A stretch of DNA of 48,438 bases, taken from NCBI GenBank assembly GCA_022361175.1, contig JAKSBN010000289.1:1-48438 (forward strand). Reading direction: 5' to 3'. The stretch comes from Pseudomonadota bacterium (GTDB taxonomy: Bacteria > Myxococcota_A > UBA9160 > UBA4427). The position numbers and the translations under genes are program-made. The number at the start of each line of letters is the position of its first letter. Within the stretch, counting starts at the first letter, position 1. Positions 31,079 to 38,890 of this stretch are shown piece by piece. The notes under the pieces are model-generated. The model saw only the letters and a program-made list of their open reading frames with translations. It did not search any database and was not told where the DNA came from.

Positions 31079-31989
31079 CTCTTCGAGACGGGTAGATCCA
31101 CCCAGTGCTCACGCTCGTCGGCGAAGCGACCCGATGCGCGGTTGAAGCCGCGCACCCGGACGTGGAGACGCGCGGGCTCCCGGCCAAACCCCAGCAGGTG
31201 ATACTGGGCGCGCTTCTCCTCGCGTTCGCCCACGTCGGATGCGGAGCGGACCCCCATCACGGGAATCTCACCGCTCGGCCCGGCCACGTGCTCGAGACAC
31301 GTGCGGTGACGGTGCCCGTGCAGCACGAGCTCGGCGCCCACGTCCGCCAACAGCGACTGCAGCGCCCGCGCATCGGTCAAGCGCCTGCGGGACGCGAGTC
31401 CCGCGTCCAATGGAGGATGGTGAATCAGGAGCACGCGCACGAGCTGACGCTGGCGGAGCTCTGCGAGCACCTCGCGCAAGCGCCCGCGCTGCGCCTCCCC
31501 CAACGAACCGGTGGCGCGGAACCACGGGGTGGGCTCCGCCGAGCACAGCCCGACGAGCGCGAGCGGGCCTCGCACACGCACGGTGGGAAAGGCTTGGCGT
31601 CCCACCGAAGATGCCGTACTCGCATCGGACCGCATGTACTCCACCCAGCGGTCCCACGACCGCGCGAGCGGCATGCGCACGTAGGCGTCGTGGTTGCCCG
31701 GTACCACGCTGACGCGATCCGGCTCTGCCAGTCGACGCAGCCACGCCGCCGCCTGCTCGAACTCGGCTTCCAGCGCCACGTTGGTGAGATCACCCGTAAC
31801 GGCGACGTGGTCGGGAGCTTGTGACAGCAGATCTTCGCGCAGCGCCTCCAACACTTCGGGCCGGTGCACGCGATGGCGGCGCACGTTCCAGGACAGCCAC
31901 CCCAACACGCGCTTGTTGGCCACCGCGACCGGAGTCGGCGGCTCGACGGGCGTGCCGTGGAGGTCCGAGATGTGGGCGAGCGTGTACAC
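31075..31989 (-). CDS. Calcineurin-like metallophosphoesterase
   Basis: This 304-residue protein carries the full set of metallophosphoesterase motifs: ISDLHGTP (Asp9, His11), VTGDLTN, VVPGNHDAY, LLIHHPPLDAG and LVLHGHRHR. These bind two metals and hydrolyse phosphomonoesters or diesters. The GTG at 31989 follows TGAGGA and yields VYTLAHISDLHG; longer frames are shadow sequence. The location inside the lipid cluster suggests removal of phosphate from a phospholipid intermediate (PgpA/PgpB-like or LpxH-like step), but this is inference. Confidence 0.88.
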   Translation of the reverse strand: MYTLAHISDLHGTPVEPPTPVAVANKRVLGWLSWNVRRHRVHRPEVLEALREDLLSQAPDHVAVTGDLTNVALEAEFEQAAAWLRRLAEPDRVSVVPGNHDAYVRMPLARSWDRWVEYMRSDASTASSVGRQAFPTVRVRGPLALVGLCSAEPTPWFRATGSLGEAQRGRLREVLAELRQRQLVRVLLIHHPPLDAGLASRRRLTDARALQSLLADVGAELVLHGHRHRTCLEHVAGPSGEIPVMGVRSASDVGEREEKRAQYHLLGFGREPARLHVRVRGFNRASGRFADEREHWVDLPVSKS

Positions 31990-32076
31990 GAGTGCTTCCT
32001 CAGGGGACCGCGAGGCTATCCCAGCTGCCACCCGTGTGATAGCCTGCGCGCGCCTTTGCCGAGGACCGACGAGAAC

Positions 32077-33258
32077 GTGACGTCTCCTGCGCCAGCCATT
32101 CCTTCGCAGGCCTGGATCCTCGCTTCCGGGCCCGACAGAGCGCGTGTCCACGTGTTCGGCCTCGAACCGCGCGAACGCCTGCGGCGCGCACTGATCCGGG
32201 CCGGCGTGAAGGACGTCCGACACCTCGCCCCGAACGAGGACCCGGGAACTCCACAGGCGGGCGGGACCTGCGCGGTCCTGCGCGACGACTGGCTCTACGA
32301 CGAGCGCCTCGTCGCCGCCTTGCTGGAGGCGCCCGACACCGCGCTTGGCCCCGAAGGCGAACGCCCGGTGGCCGCCCATGTTTCCCGCGAGAGCCTGGCC
32401 GAGACGGTGGCCGCGCTCCGCAGTGAATCCGACGCTTCGCCGACGCGTCTCACGGACATGCACACGGCCACGCCCGCCGAGCTGGTTCCGGCCTACAACC
32501 ACCAGCTTCGCAAGTTCGATCCGCCCTTCCTGCTGCGGGCCCGACCCGAGGAAGTGCGCGAGGCCGAACGCCGCATCTTCAGCGCATCGTACAAGGGCGC
32601 GACGGACCTGGTCACGAAGTGGGTGTGGCCGCTGCCCGCGCTGCACGTCACGCGCTGGCTGGCCGGGCGGGGCGTGCGGCCCAACACGGTCACGGCTTGG
32701 AGCTACGTACTGACGGGGCTGGCGCTGTGGGCCTTCGCCGCGGGCGCGTTCGCGTGGGGACTGGTCGCCGCTTGGCTCATGACCTTTCTCGACACGGTGG
32801 ACGGCAAGCTCGCGCGGGTGACGCTCACGTCGAGCCGGCTCGGCAACGTGCTCGATCACGGGCTCGACCTGGTGCACCCGCCCTTCTGGTGGGCGGCCTG
32901 GGCCGTGGGCTTGTCGCTGGCGGCGCCCGGGGTCGAGGCGGCCATGTGGATCATCGTGGTGGGATACGTCGCGGGGCGCCTGTTGGAGGGACTCTTCCTG
33001 GCTCTCTTCAAGATGGAGATCTTCAGCTGGCGTCCGTTCGACGCGGCGTTCCGCACGGTGATCGCGCGCCGCAACCCGAACCTCTTGTTCCTCTCCGGAG
33101 GCGTGATCGCGGGCCGCCCGGATCTGGGCTACGCGGCCGTCGCCGGCTGGACGCTGGCGTCGCTCGCCGTTCACAGCGTGCGCTTGGCCCAGGCCTTTCT
33201 GGCGCGACGCCGCGGCGAGGCCATCGCGCCCTGGTACGAGGGACGGGAGTCGCCGTGA
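32077..33258 (+). CDS. Second CDP-alcohol phosphatidyltransferase with N-terminal domain
   Basis: This 393-residue protein is a distant paralogue of the protein at 28790. The N-terminal part (about 10-110: RVHVFGLEPRERLRRALIRAGV) aligns with that domain's VFGMGLLERLLRALLDAGV and is also degenerate. The segment FSASYKGATDLVTKWVWP precedes the transferase domain, whose signature is intact: Asp239-x2-Asp242-Gly-x2-Ala-Arg-x8-Gly256-x3-Asp260-x3-Asp264. About six membrane helices follow. The GTG at 32077 is chosen for the GACGAGAAC context. It overlaps the next gene by 4 bp (GTGA). Two paralogues suggest two different head groups or sequential steps. Confidence 0.85.
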   Translation: MTSPAPAIPSQAWILASGPDRARVHVFGLEPRERLRRALIRAGVKDVRHLAPNEDPGTPQAGGTCAVLRDDWLYDERLVAALLEAPDTALGPEGERPVAAHVSRESLAETVAALRSESDASPTRLTDMHTATPAELVPAYNHQLRKFDPPFLLRARPEEVREAERRIFSASYKGATDLVTKWVWPLPALHVTRWLAGRGVRPNTVTAWSYVLTGLALWAFAAGAFAWGLVAAWLMTFLDTVDGKLARVTLTSSRLGNVLDHGLDLVHPPFWWAAWAVGLSLAAPGVEAAMWIIVVGYVAGRLLEGLFLALFKMEIFSWRPFDAAFRTVIARRNPNLLFLSGGVIAGRPDLGYAAVAGWTLASLAVHSVRLAQAFLARRRGEAIAPWYEGRESP

Positions 33259-34307
33259 CACGTCTGGCCATCGCGACGGCGGCCTGCGTGTTCCTCTGCG
33301 GCGCGGCTTCCGCAGAGATGCGCCTCGACCCCGCCGCGCGGCTGCCGAGCGGTCGGGCGGCGTTCGAGCACTGGGACTTCACCATCGAGCTCGAGTCCGG
33401 CCATCGCGTCCTGGCCCGCTTCACCATCACGAACGCCGGACCGGGCGACCGCAACGGCATCGCGATCGGCCACGTGATCCCGCCCGAAGGCAAGCGGCGC
33501 CAGTTCCGCAACGGCCGCCGCGCCCGGGAGTGGCAGCTGTCGTCCGATCGCCTGTCGCTCGTCATGGGCAAGAGCGCCCTCGACTGGCGGAGCGGCGAGG
33601 CCCACCTGAAGATCAGCAAGAAGAGCGTCCAGGTGGATCTCAAGCTGGACGTTCGTCGCGGCCATTCGCTGCCGGCGTCCGCGCTGCCGGACGGACTCGA
33701 GATCGACTTGCTGGACGCCTCCGCCCCGGTCCACGGGCGCATCTTTCTCCGCGGCATGGCGGAGCCCCTGGCCGTGACGGGCCGCGCAGCGGTGACCCAC
33801 ACGGTCGGTCGCCGCGGCGAAGGGGCGCTCTTGCGGGGCCGCGCCGAGTTCTTCGCTCCCCGCGCCGAGCCGCCCGTTGCGTGGATCCACCTTCAGCACG
33901 CATCGGGGCGGCACACGAACGCCTGGTTGCTGGCCCGAGGGGAATCGAACCGGCTTGTCACCGAGGATGTCCAAGCGGAGTCCAGTGGGCGCCTACCGGG
34001 CACGAAGGACGGTTTCGTGGCGCCCGTCACATGGAATTTGGCAGGTCCGTGGGGAAAAACTCTCATATCACTGCAATCAGCACTGTTGGCGCACGACCCA
34101 CGGGAGGATCTCCCCACTTTGCTTCGCATGGCCGTTTCGTCGAAAATCCGGCCGGTCAGGGTGTGGGCGCCAGGAGGGGTTCTGGTAACGTTGGCGCCGA
34201 GCCCGGGAGAAACACATCCCCTCCTCCTCAAGGGCTCGGGCCTGTCGGTCGTAACGTTCCTGGGTCCGGCGGATCTTACCCAGGCGCCATCGAAGGCCGA
34301 TCCCTGA
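33255..34307 (+). CDS. Exported protein, possible AttH/CrtC-like fold
   Basis: This 350-residue protein starts at GTG 33255 overlapping the previous stop and has a signal peptide (LAIATAACVFLCG, cleavage after AASA at residue 20). The mature part is beta-rich, with EHWDFTIELESGHRVLARFTI and NGIAIGHVIPPEGKRRQF, reminiscent of the lipocalin-like AttH/CrtC (hydroxyneurosporene synthase N-terminal) fold. That is a weak resemblance. The last third (from about 34000) is less GC-rich than the surroundings. It may handle or bind the lipid product in the periplasm; no enzyme motif is seen. Confidence 0.7.
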   Translation: MTRLAIATAACVFLCGAASAEMRLDPAARLPSGRAAFEHWDFTIELESGHRVLARFTITNAGPGDRNGIAIGHVIPPEGKRRQFRNGRRAREWQLSSDRLSLVMGKSALDWRSGEAHLKISKKSVQVDLKLDVRRGHSLPASALPDGLEIDLLDASAPVHGRIFLRGMAEPLAVTGRAAVTHTVGRRGEGALLRGRAEFFAPRAEPPVAWIHLQHASGRHTNAWLLARGESNRLVTEDVQAESSGRLPGTKDGFVAPVTWNLAGPWGKTLISLQSALLAHDPREDLPTLLRMAVSSKIRPVRVWAPGGVLVTLAPSPGETHPLLLKGSGLSVVTFLGPADLTQAPSKADP

Positions 34308-34347
34308 AGCGCCTCCAGACACAGCTGCAACCCCTCGGAGTCGAGCT

Positions 34348-35307
34348 TTGCGCATTGGCATTCTGAACAACCTTCGCGCCGGTCGGAGCGATGCCCAGGT
34401 CTCCCGGCTGTTGGCCTTGTTGCGCCGGCACCCGGAGGTGGCGCACGTCGAGACCGATTCGGCTGAGGCCGTGCCCGAAGCGCTCTCCGAGCTGGCTCGC
34501 CAGGAAGTCGAGCTGCTGATCGTGAACGGGGGCGACGGCACCGTCCAACACGCGCTGACGGAGATTCTCGGCAGCCGCGAGTTCGGCGACCGGGTGCCCT
34601 GGATCGCGCCGCTCCGTGGGGGCCGCACCAACATGAGCGCGCTCGACCTGGGGGCTTCCCGAGACCCGGTGCGGGGGGTGGCGGGCCTGCTGGAGGACGC
34701 CAAGACGGGCCGCCTGCACGATCGCCTGTGCCCGCGGCACGTGCTCCGAGTGCAGTCGCCGCGGGACGAACTCGACACCTACGGCATGTTCTTTGGCGCC
34801 GGCGTCATCTATCGGGCCATCGAACTGGTGCACCGGCTGTTTCCGAAGGGACGCTCTCAGGGCGTGTTCGGCTCGACCGTGGTCACCGGTGCGCTGGTGG
34901 CCAAGCTCGCCATGCGCCGGACGGACGGCGTGCTCACTCCGAACAAGGTGCAGATGCTGCTGGACGGCGAGCCGGCGCGGGACGGCGAGTACCAGCTGAT
35001 CATCTCCTCCACCCTCGGTCGCCTGTTCGCCAAGATGCGTCCGTTCTGGGGCCGAGAGCCCGCGCCGTTGCAGTTCACGTCCATCGCCTGTGGCGCCGAT
35101 CGCTTCGGGCGCTGCGCTTCGGGCATTCTCCGCGGCCGCCCGGGCGCGGGCGTGACCCAGGAGAACGGCTACACCAGCCGCAACCTCCACCGACTGGAAC
35201 TGCGGCTCGACTGCGGCTTCACCGTGGACGGTGAGCTCTACGCCCCGGAGTCGGGCCGCACGGTGCGCATCACGGCGGACGACCGCGTCGACTTCGTCCG
35301 CGCCTGA
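34348..35307 (+). CDS. Diacylglycerol/sphingosine-kinase-like lipid kinase
   Basis: This 319-residue protein has a DAGK catalytic domain: ELLIVNGGDGTVQHAL with the signature NGGDGT at residues 60-65 and a G-G-x-T-N step (LRGGRTNMSAL; the usual form is G-T-x-N). The C-terminal beta-sandwich (ELRLDCGFTVDGELYAP) is typical of DgkB/YegS/LCB5-like enzymes. It likely phosphorylates a diacylglycerol or similar lipid to give phosphatidate. The start is TTG 34348 (context CGGAGTCGAGC). The neighbour at 35312 could use the phosphatidate product. Confidence 0.87.
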   Translation: MRIGILNNLRAGRSDAQVSRLLALLRRHPEVAHVETDSAEAVPEALSELARQEVELLIVNGGDGTVQHALTEILGSREFGDRVPWIAPLRGGRTNMSALDLGASRDPVRGVAGLLEDAKTGRLHDRLCPRHVLRVQSPRDELDTYGMFFGAGVIYRAIELVHRLFPKGRSQGVFGSTVVTGALVAKLAMRRTDGVLTPNKVQMLLDGEPARDGEYQLIISSTLGRLFAKMRPFWGREPAPLQFTSIACGADRFGRCASGILRGRPGAGVTQENGYTSRNLHRLELRLDCGFTVDGELYAPESGRTVRITADDRVDFVRA

Positions 35308-35311
35308 GGCG

Positions 35312-36286
35312 GTGCCGCTCGAGCCCGACTCCCCGCTCGCCGAGCTCGTCGGCACCGAGTTGGCCCGGCCCGCGCCGGCCGGCGTCGAATCGCTCTCTGC
35401 CGCCATCCGCGAGCGCCACGGCGATGCCGTGGCCGGCATTCTCTTCTACGGATCCTGTCTGCGCCGGGGAAACCTCGAGGGCGTCGTCGACCTCTACGTC
35501 CTGGTGGACGGATACCGCGCCGCACAAGCGTCCATCGCTACGGCGATGCTGGGCTACCTGTTGCCGCCCAACGTGTTCTATCTGGAGGTCGAGCACGAGG
35601 GTGAGCGGCTGCGGGCCAAGTACGCGCTGCTCTCGACCACCGCCTTCGCCGCCGCGGTCGGCCCGGACTGCTTGCACGCCTACATCTGGGCCCGCTTCGC
35701 CCAACCCGCGCTCCTGGTCTACGCCCGCGACGACGACGCCCGGGCTTCGGTGGTCGACGCGGTGGGCGAGGCCATCGTCACCCTGGTCCAGCGCCTGGGA
35801 GTGTTCCTGCCGGTGCGCCACGGAGCGCAGCGGTTCGCCTCCAACGTGCTCTGGAACGAGGCGTTCCGGCGCACCTACGGCGCCGAGCTCCGCACCGAAT
35901 CCGCCGATTCGGTACGCGCCCTCTACGAGGCGGCGCCGGAGCGCTACGACGCGGCGGCCGCGCGCGCGCTGGAGCTCTTGGAGCAGCGCGGATGGCTGGA
36001 CGAGATCAACGTGCACGGCGACAAGTTCGCCGTGAGGATGCCGGCCGGCCGCCGAACGGGCGCCCGGTTCACGTGGCATTTTCGGCGCCCGATCGCGAAG
36101 CTGTTGGCCTTCCTCAGATTGGTTAAAACGGCTTTCACGTTCGGGGACTGGCTGCCCTACGTCCTGTGGAAGCTGGAGCGTCACACCGGCACGCGGGTCG
36201 AGCTCTCGGAGCGCCAGCGCCGGCACCCCCTGGTCTTCGGCTGGCCCGTGATCGCCCGGCTCGTGTGGCGGCGAGACCTGCGCTGA
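35312..36286 (+). CDS. Tam41-like nucleotidyltransferase (possible CDP-DAG synthase)
   Basis: This 324-residue protein has the beta-polymerase-type nucleotidyltransferase start AGILFYGSCLRRGNLEGVVDLYVLVD (residues 41-66), where Gly-Ser and Asp60 (and the following acidic strand) would bind nucleotide and metal. Downstream the order RAKYALLSTTAF, YIWARFAQPALLVY, LVQRLGVFLPV resembles the eukaryotic phosphatidate cytidylyltransferase Tam41 (KYGV..., W..LY.AGR..KPV, then a NTase C-terminal helical part). Hence I suggest CTP + phosphatidate to CDP-diacylglycerol. The resemblance is from pattern only. A helical, basic tail may touch the membrane. GTG 35312 has a close-set GAGGCG; the start is uncertain. 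Confidence 0.62.
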   Translation: MPLEPDSPLAELVGTELARPAPAGVESLSAAIRERHGDAVAGILFYGSCLRRGNLEGVVDLYVLVDGYRAAQASIATAMLGYLLPPNVFYLEVEHEGERLRAKYALLSTTAFAAAVGPDCLHAYIWARFAQPALLVYARDDDARASVVDAVGEAIVTLVQRLGVFLPVRHGAQRFASNVLWNEAFRRTYGAELRTESADSVRALYEAAPERYDAAAARALELLEQRGWLDEINVHGDKFAVRMPAGRRTGARFTWHFRRPIAKLLAFLRLVKTAFTFGDWLPYVLWKLERHTGTRVELSERQRRHPLVFGWPVIARLVWRRDLR

Positions 36287-36492
36287 CCCAGACGTCTCCG
36301 GGCCGTCCTGACGGCGGCACCCCGCCGGGATGCAGCCGACACCGAAGCGTCGTCAGCCCCAGTCGCCCTTCCTGCTTTCGCCCCAGGCGCCATCGCTAAG
36401 GAACTCCCACCGCTTGCCGATGGGAGGGCGACGGCGGAACGATCCCCGTCGCTTTTCCGCTGACACCTTCTCCCCCCGGCGAGCGCCAAGCC

Positions 36493-37251
36493 ATGATCGA
36501 GTTCCTGGCCCTCAGCAGCGTCGTCACCATGTTCATCGTATGGAGCGTGGTGGGCGTGAAGCTGATGCTCCTGGCCCGGCGCTCGCGCGGATTCCCGGAG
36601 TTCGCGCTCGGCCTGGCCTTCACGCTCCTCGGTGGACTGGGCTATCCGCTCGTGATCGCCACGCCCTACTTGAACGGCGCGGCGGGAGCCCTCGCGGGCC
36701 TGCTGTCGATCGTGTGCCTCAGCAGCGGCCAGTTCCTGCTCTGCTGCTTCACCGCGCGGGTGTTCCGTCCCGGCGTTCTGTGGGCGCGCGGGATCGTCGC
36801 GCTGGTCGGGGTGGCGCTGGTCGTGCAGGCGGTCGGCCTCCTCCATTCGGGCATGCGGGGCATGGAGAACGAGGGCGGGTTCGCGGCCGCCAGCCCGTGG
36901 ATCGCGCTGGCGCTCGCCATCGCGTTCGTCAACTACGGTTGGACGGCCATCGAGTCGCTCCGCTACTACGACAAGACGCGGCGCCAGGCCGCCCTCGGCT
37001 TGGCCGACCCCGTCACCTGCAATCGCTTTCTCTTGTGGGGCTTGGTCGGCAGCGGCTCGGCGCTCGCCATCACCCTGGACGGCATCTTCCTGGCCATCGG
37101 CCATCCGGCCCTGATCCAGTTCTGGACTCCCTTGGTGGACAGCCTCGCCGGCATCGCCAACGGCGTCTTCCTCTACCTGGCCTTCCTGGCGCCCCGGTTC
37201 TACACGCAAGCGATCCGGCGCCGCTTCACGGCCGCGCACGGGGAAGGCTGA
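36493..37251 (+). CDS. Seven-helix membrane protein, unknown
   Basis: This 252-residue protein has seven clear hydrophobic stretches. Examples are LSSVVTMFIVWSVVGVKLML, LAFTLLGGLGYPLVIATPYL and LAGLLSIVCLSSGQFLLCCF, then further helices at about 95, 135, 180 and 215. Loops are short and basic (LARRSRG, YDKTRRQ, RRRF), which fixes the inside face. There is no recognised family or retinal-type Lys pattern, and no signal for a transporter class. It is followed 3 bases later by a small acidic protein, so the two may form a unit. The ribosome binding site is weak. Confidence 0.7.
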   Translation: MIEFLALSSVVTMFIVWSVVGVKLMLLARRSRGFPEFALGLAFTLLGGLGYPLVIATPYLNGAAGALAGLLSIVCLSSGQFLLCCFTARVFRPGVLWARGIVALVGVALVVQAVGLLHSGMRGMENEGGFAAASPWIALALAIAFVNYGWTAIESLRYYDKTRRQAALGLADPVTCNRFLLWGLVGSGSALAITLDGIFLAIGHPALIQFWTPLVDSLAGIANGVFLYLAFLAPRFYTQAIRRRFTAAHGEG

Positions 37252-37254
37252 GTC

Positions 37255-37560
37255 ATGGCCGACGCCATCGCCTTCGACTTCACCTGCCAGCAGCTCGAAG
37301 AGCGCACGAGTCTCGACCGGCTGGAAGCCCGCGGCACGGTGCGGCTCGCCCTCAAGCAGGCCGGCCTGGAAGTGCGCACGGTCACTCCCGACCAGATGGG
37401 CGTGGTGCTCGAGCGGGTGCTGCCCGCCGAGCTTCAGGCCCGGGGCGTCGATGGGCACGAGAGCGTGTGCGCCGAGATCGGTCGCGGCCTGACGGAGCTC
37501 TCGGTGGAAGCGGATGGCGACTCGCCGGAAGCGGTCTTCGAGCGCCTGGGCGGCCGCTAG
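37255..37560 (+). CDS. Small acidic protein, unknown
   Basis: This 101-residue protein, MADAIAFDFTCQQLEERTSL..., starts 3 bases after the 7-TM gene stop. It is acidic and probably cytosolic, with an alpha/beta pattern (helix ERTSLDRLEARGTVRLALK; strand EVRTV; helix MGVVLERVLP). The resemblance of the N-terminal half to a half-domain of unknown-function regulators cannot be confirmed. It may be a partner of the membrane protein. It ends 15 bases from the convergent desaturase gene. Confidence 0.6.
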   Translation: MADAIAFDFTCQQLEERTSLDRLEARGTVRLALKQAGLEVRTVTPDQMGVVLERVLPAELQARGVDGHESVCAEIGRGLTELSVEADGDSPEAVFERLGGR

Positions 37561-37575
37561 GGCCGGACACTCCGG

Positions 37576-38646
37576 CTAGGTGTCGCGACGCCCCGATGCG
37601 TCTTGCCACAGGTCCGACAGCGCCGAGACCAGGCCGTCGCGTTCCGCCCGGTGGTAGGCGGAGCCTCCCGGGAGCTCGCGGGACAGCTGCCGATGCAGCC
37701 CGCCCAACGCGTGGTAGGGAATCGCCGGCAGGAAGTGGTGCAGGGCGTGGAAGCGCAGCCCCACCGGCGCCAGCAGGGCGGTCACCAGGGGCATGCCGCT
37801 GAGGTTGATCGAGTCCAGCAGCTGCTCCTCGGTGGAGAGCTCGCGGCCTTCGTGCTCGTAGCCGTGGGCCGCCAGCGTGCGCAGCTGGTTCAGCACCAGG
37901 ATCCCGAACGTCACGATCAAGTACTGGACGGCCCACTGGAGCGGAGCCCATCCCAGCGCGACGGCTCCCCAGTAGGCCCAGAAGAACGCGGCCACGGCCG
38001 CCTCTTGGATGGCCCAGCGTCGGGCCTCCTCGCCGGTCGGCATCGGGCGGCGGTAGTCGGGGTTGATCACGAGCGTCGAGGCGCGGGCCACCAGCAACCG
38101 GCGCAGCGGTGGCACGGCGAACGAGAGCGGACCCAGCACCGAGAAACGCAGCGGCAGGGCCAGCGGCACGAAGGCGATGTCCAGCAGCGAACGGAGCAAC
38201 CGCAGGCGGCTCCAGCGGGCGATGGGCGCGTACTCGGGATCTTGCGACGTCCCGAAAACGGCCCGCCGGTGGTGTTCGTGGTGCGAGCCCACGTACATGA
38301 GGCTCGGAAGTTGGAGCGGGATGCCGATCAGCAGGTGCCACCCCACCTCGAACCCGCGCACGGCCCCCCGCTTCAGATGCGCCAGCTCGTGAATGAAGAG
38401 CGCCCCCCGCATGAGGCCCAGGATGGCCACGACACTGGCGAGCCCATGGGTCACGCTGCCGAGCGGCGCGAAGACGGCGAGGACGTAGGCCGTCCAGCCC
38501 ACGGCGGCGCTGGCGACCAGATCCGACCAGAAGATCCAGGGCTTCGGCTTGAACGCGCCCGCGTAGCGCTGGCGGATCTCCGCCGCACTCAGCAGGGGTC
38601 GAGCGGTCGGCTCGGGTACTTGTTGGGTCGAGAGAGCAGATGCCAT
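37576..38646 (-). CDS. Fatty acid desaturase (DesA/alkane-hydroxylase type)
   Basis: This 356-residue membrane enzyme inserts double bonds using a di-iron centre. The three His boxes are visible: HELAH (86-90), HHEHH (122-126) and HALHH in the late FHALHHFLPAIPYHALGGLH. Four transmembrane helices are arranged as in the family. The start is the ATG at 38646 (GGGAG about 12 bases upstream). The head MASALSTQQVPEPTARP looks cytosolic. It is divergent from the CPBP gene at 38891. It could desaturate membrane acyl chains, in line with the lipid genes nearby. Confidence 0.9.
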   Translation of the reverse strand: MASALSTQQVPEPTARPLLSAAEIRQRYAGAFKPKPWIFWSDLVASAAVGWTAYVLAVFAPLGSVTHGLASVVAILGLMRGALFIHELAHLKRGAVRGFEVGWHLLIGIPLQLPSLMYVGSHHEHHRRAVFGTSQDPEYAPIARWSRLRLLRSLLDIAFVPLALPLRFSVLGPLSFAVPPLRRLLVARASTLVINPDYRRPMPTGEEARRWAIQEAAVAAFFWAYWGAVALGWAPLQWAVQYLIVTFGILVLNQLRTLAAHGYEHEGRELSTEEQLLDSINLSGMPLVTALLAPVGLRFHALHHFLPAIPYHALGGLHRQLSRELPGGSAYHRAERDGLVSALSDLWQDASGRRDT

Positions 38647-38890
38647 CACCAGCGGGATCTCCCTGACGGCGCGTCGGACCAGTTGCACGGCAAACTGAAG
38701 AGTGGGTTTCGGAGGGCTTCGACTGCGCCAGCCCCCCAGCCGCGCAGCGTCTTCCGATGGCGCAGACCATACATCAATCGGCTCCCCGGCGAAAAACAAG
38801 AATGGGGGCGTTCTGCCCCGATAGAGTCGCCAGCCAGCACCGTTCAGTTCGGTGGCGCCTCCCCTGGGGATCCGCCACCCTCTTGGCGCG

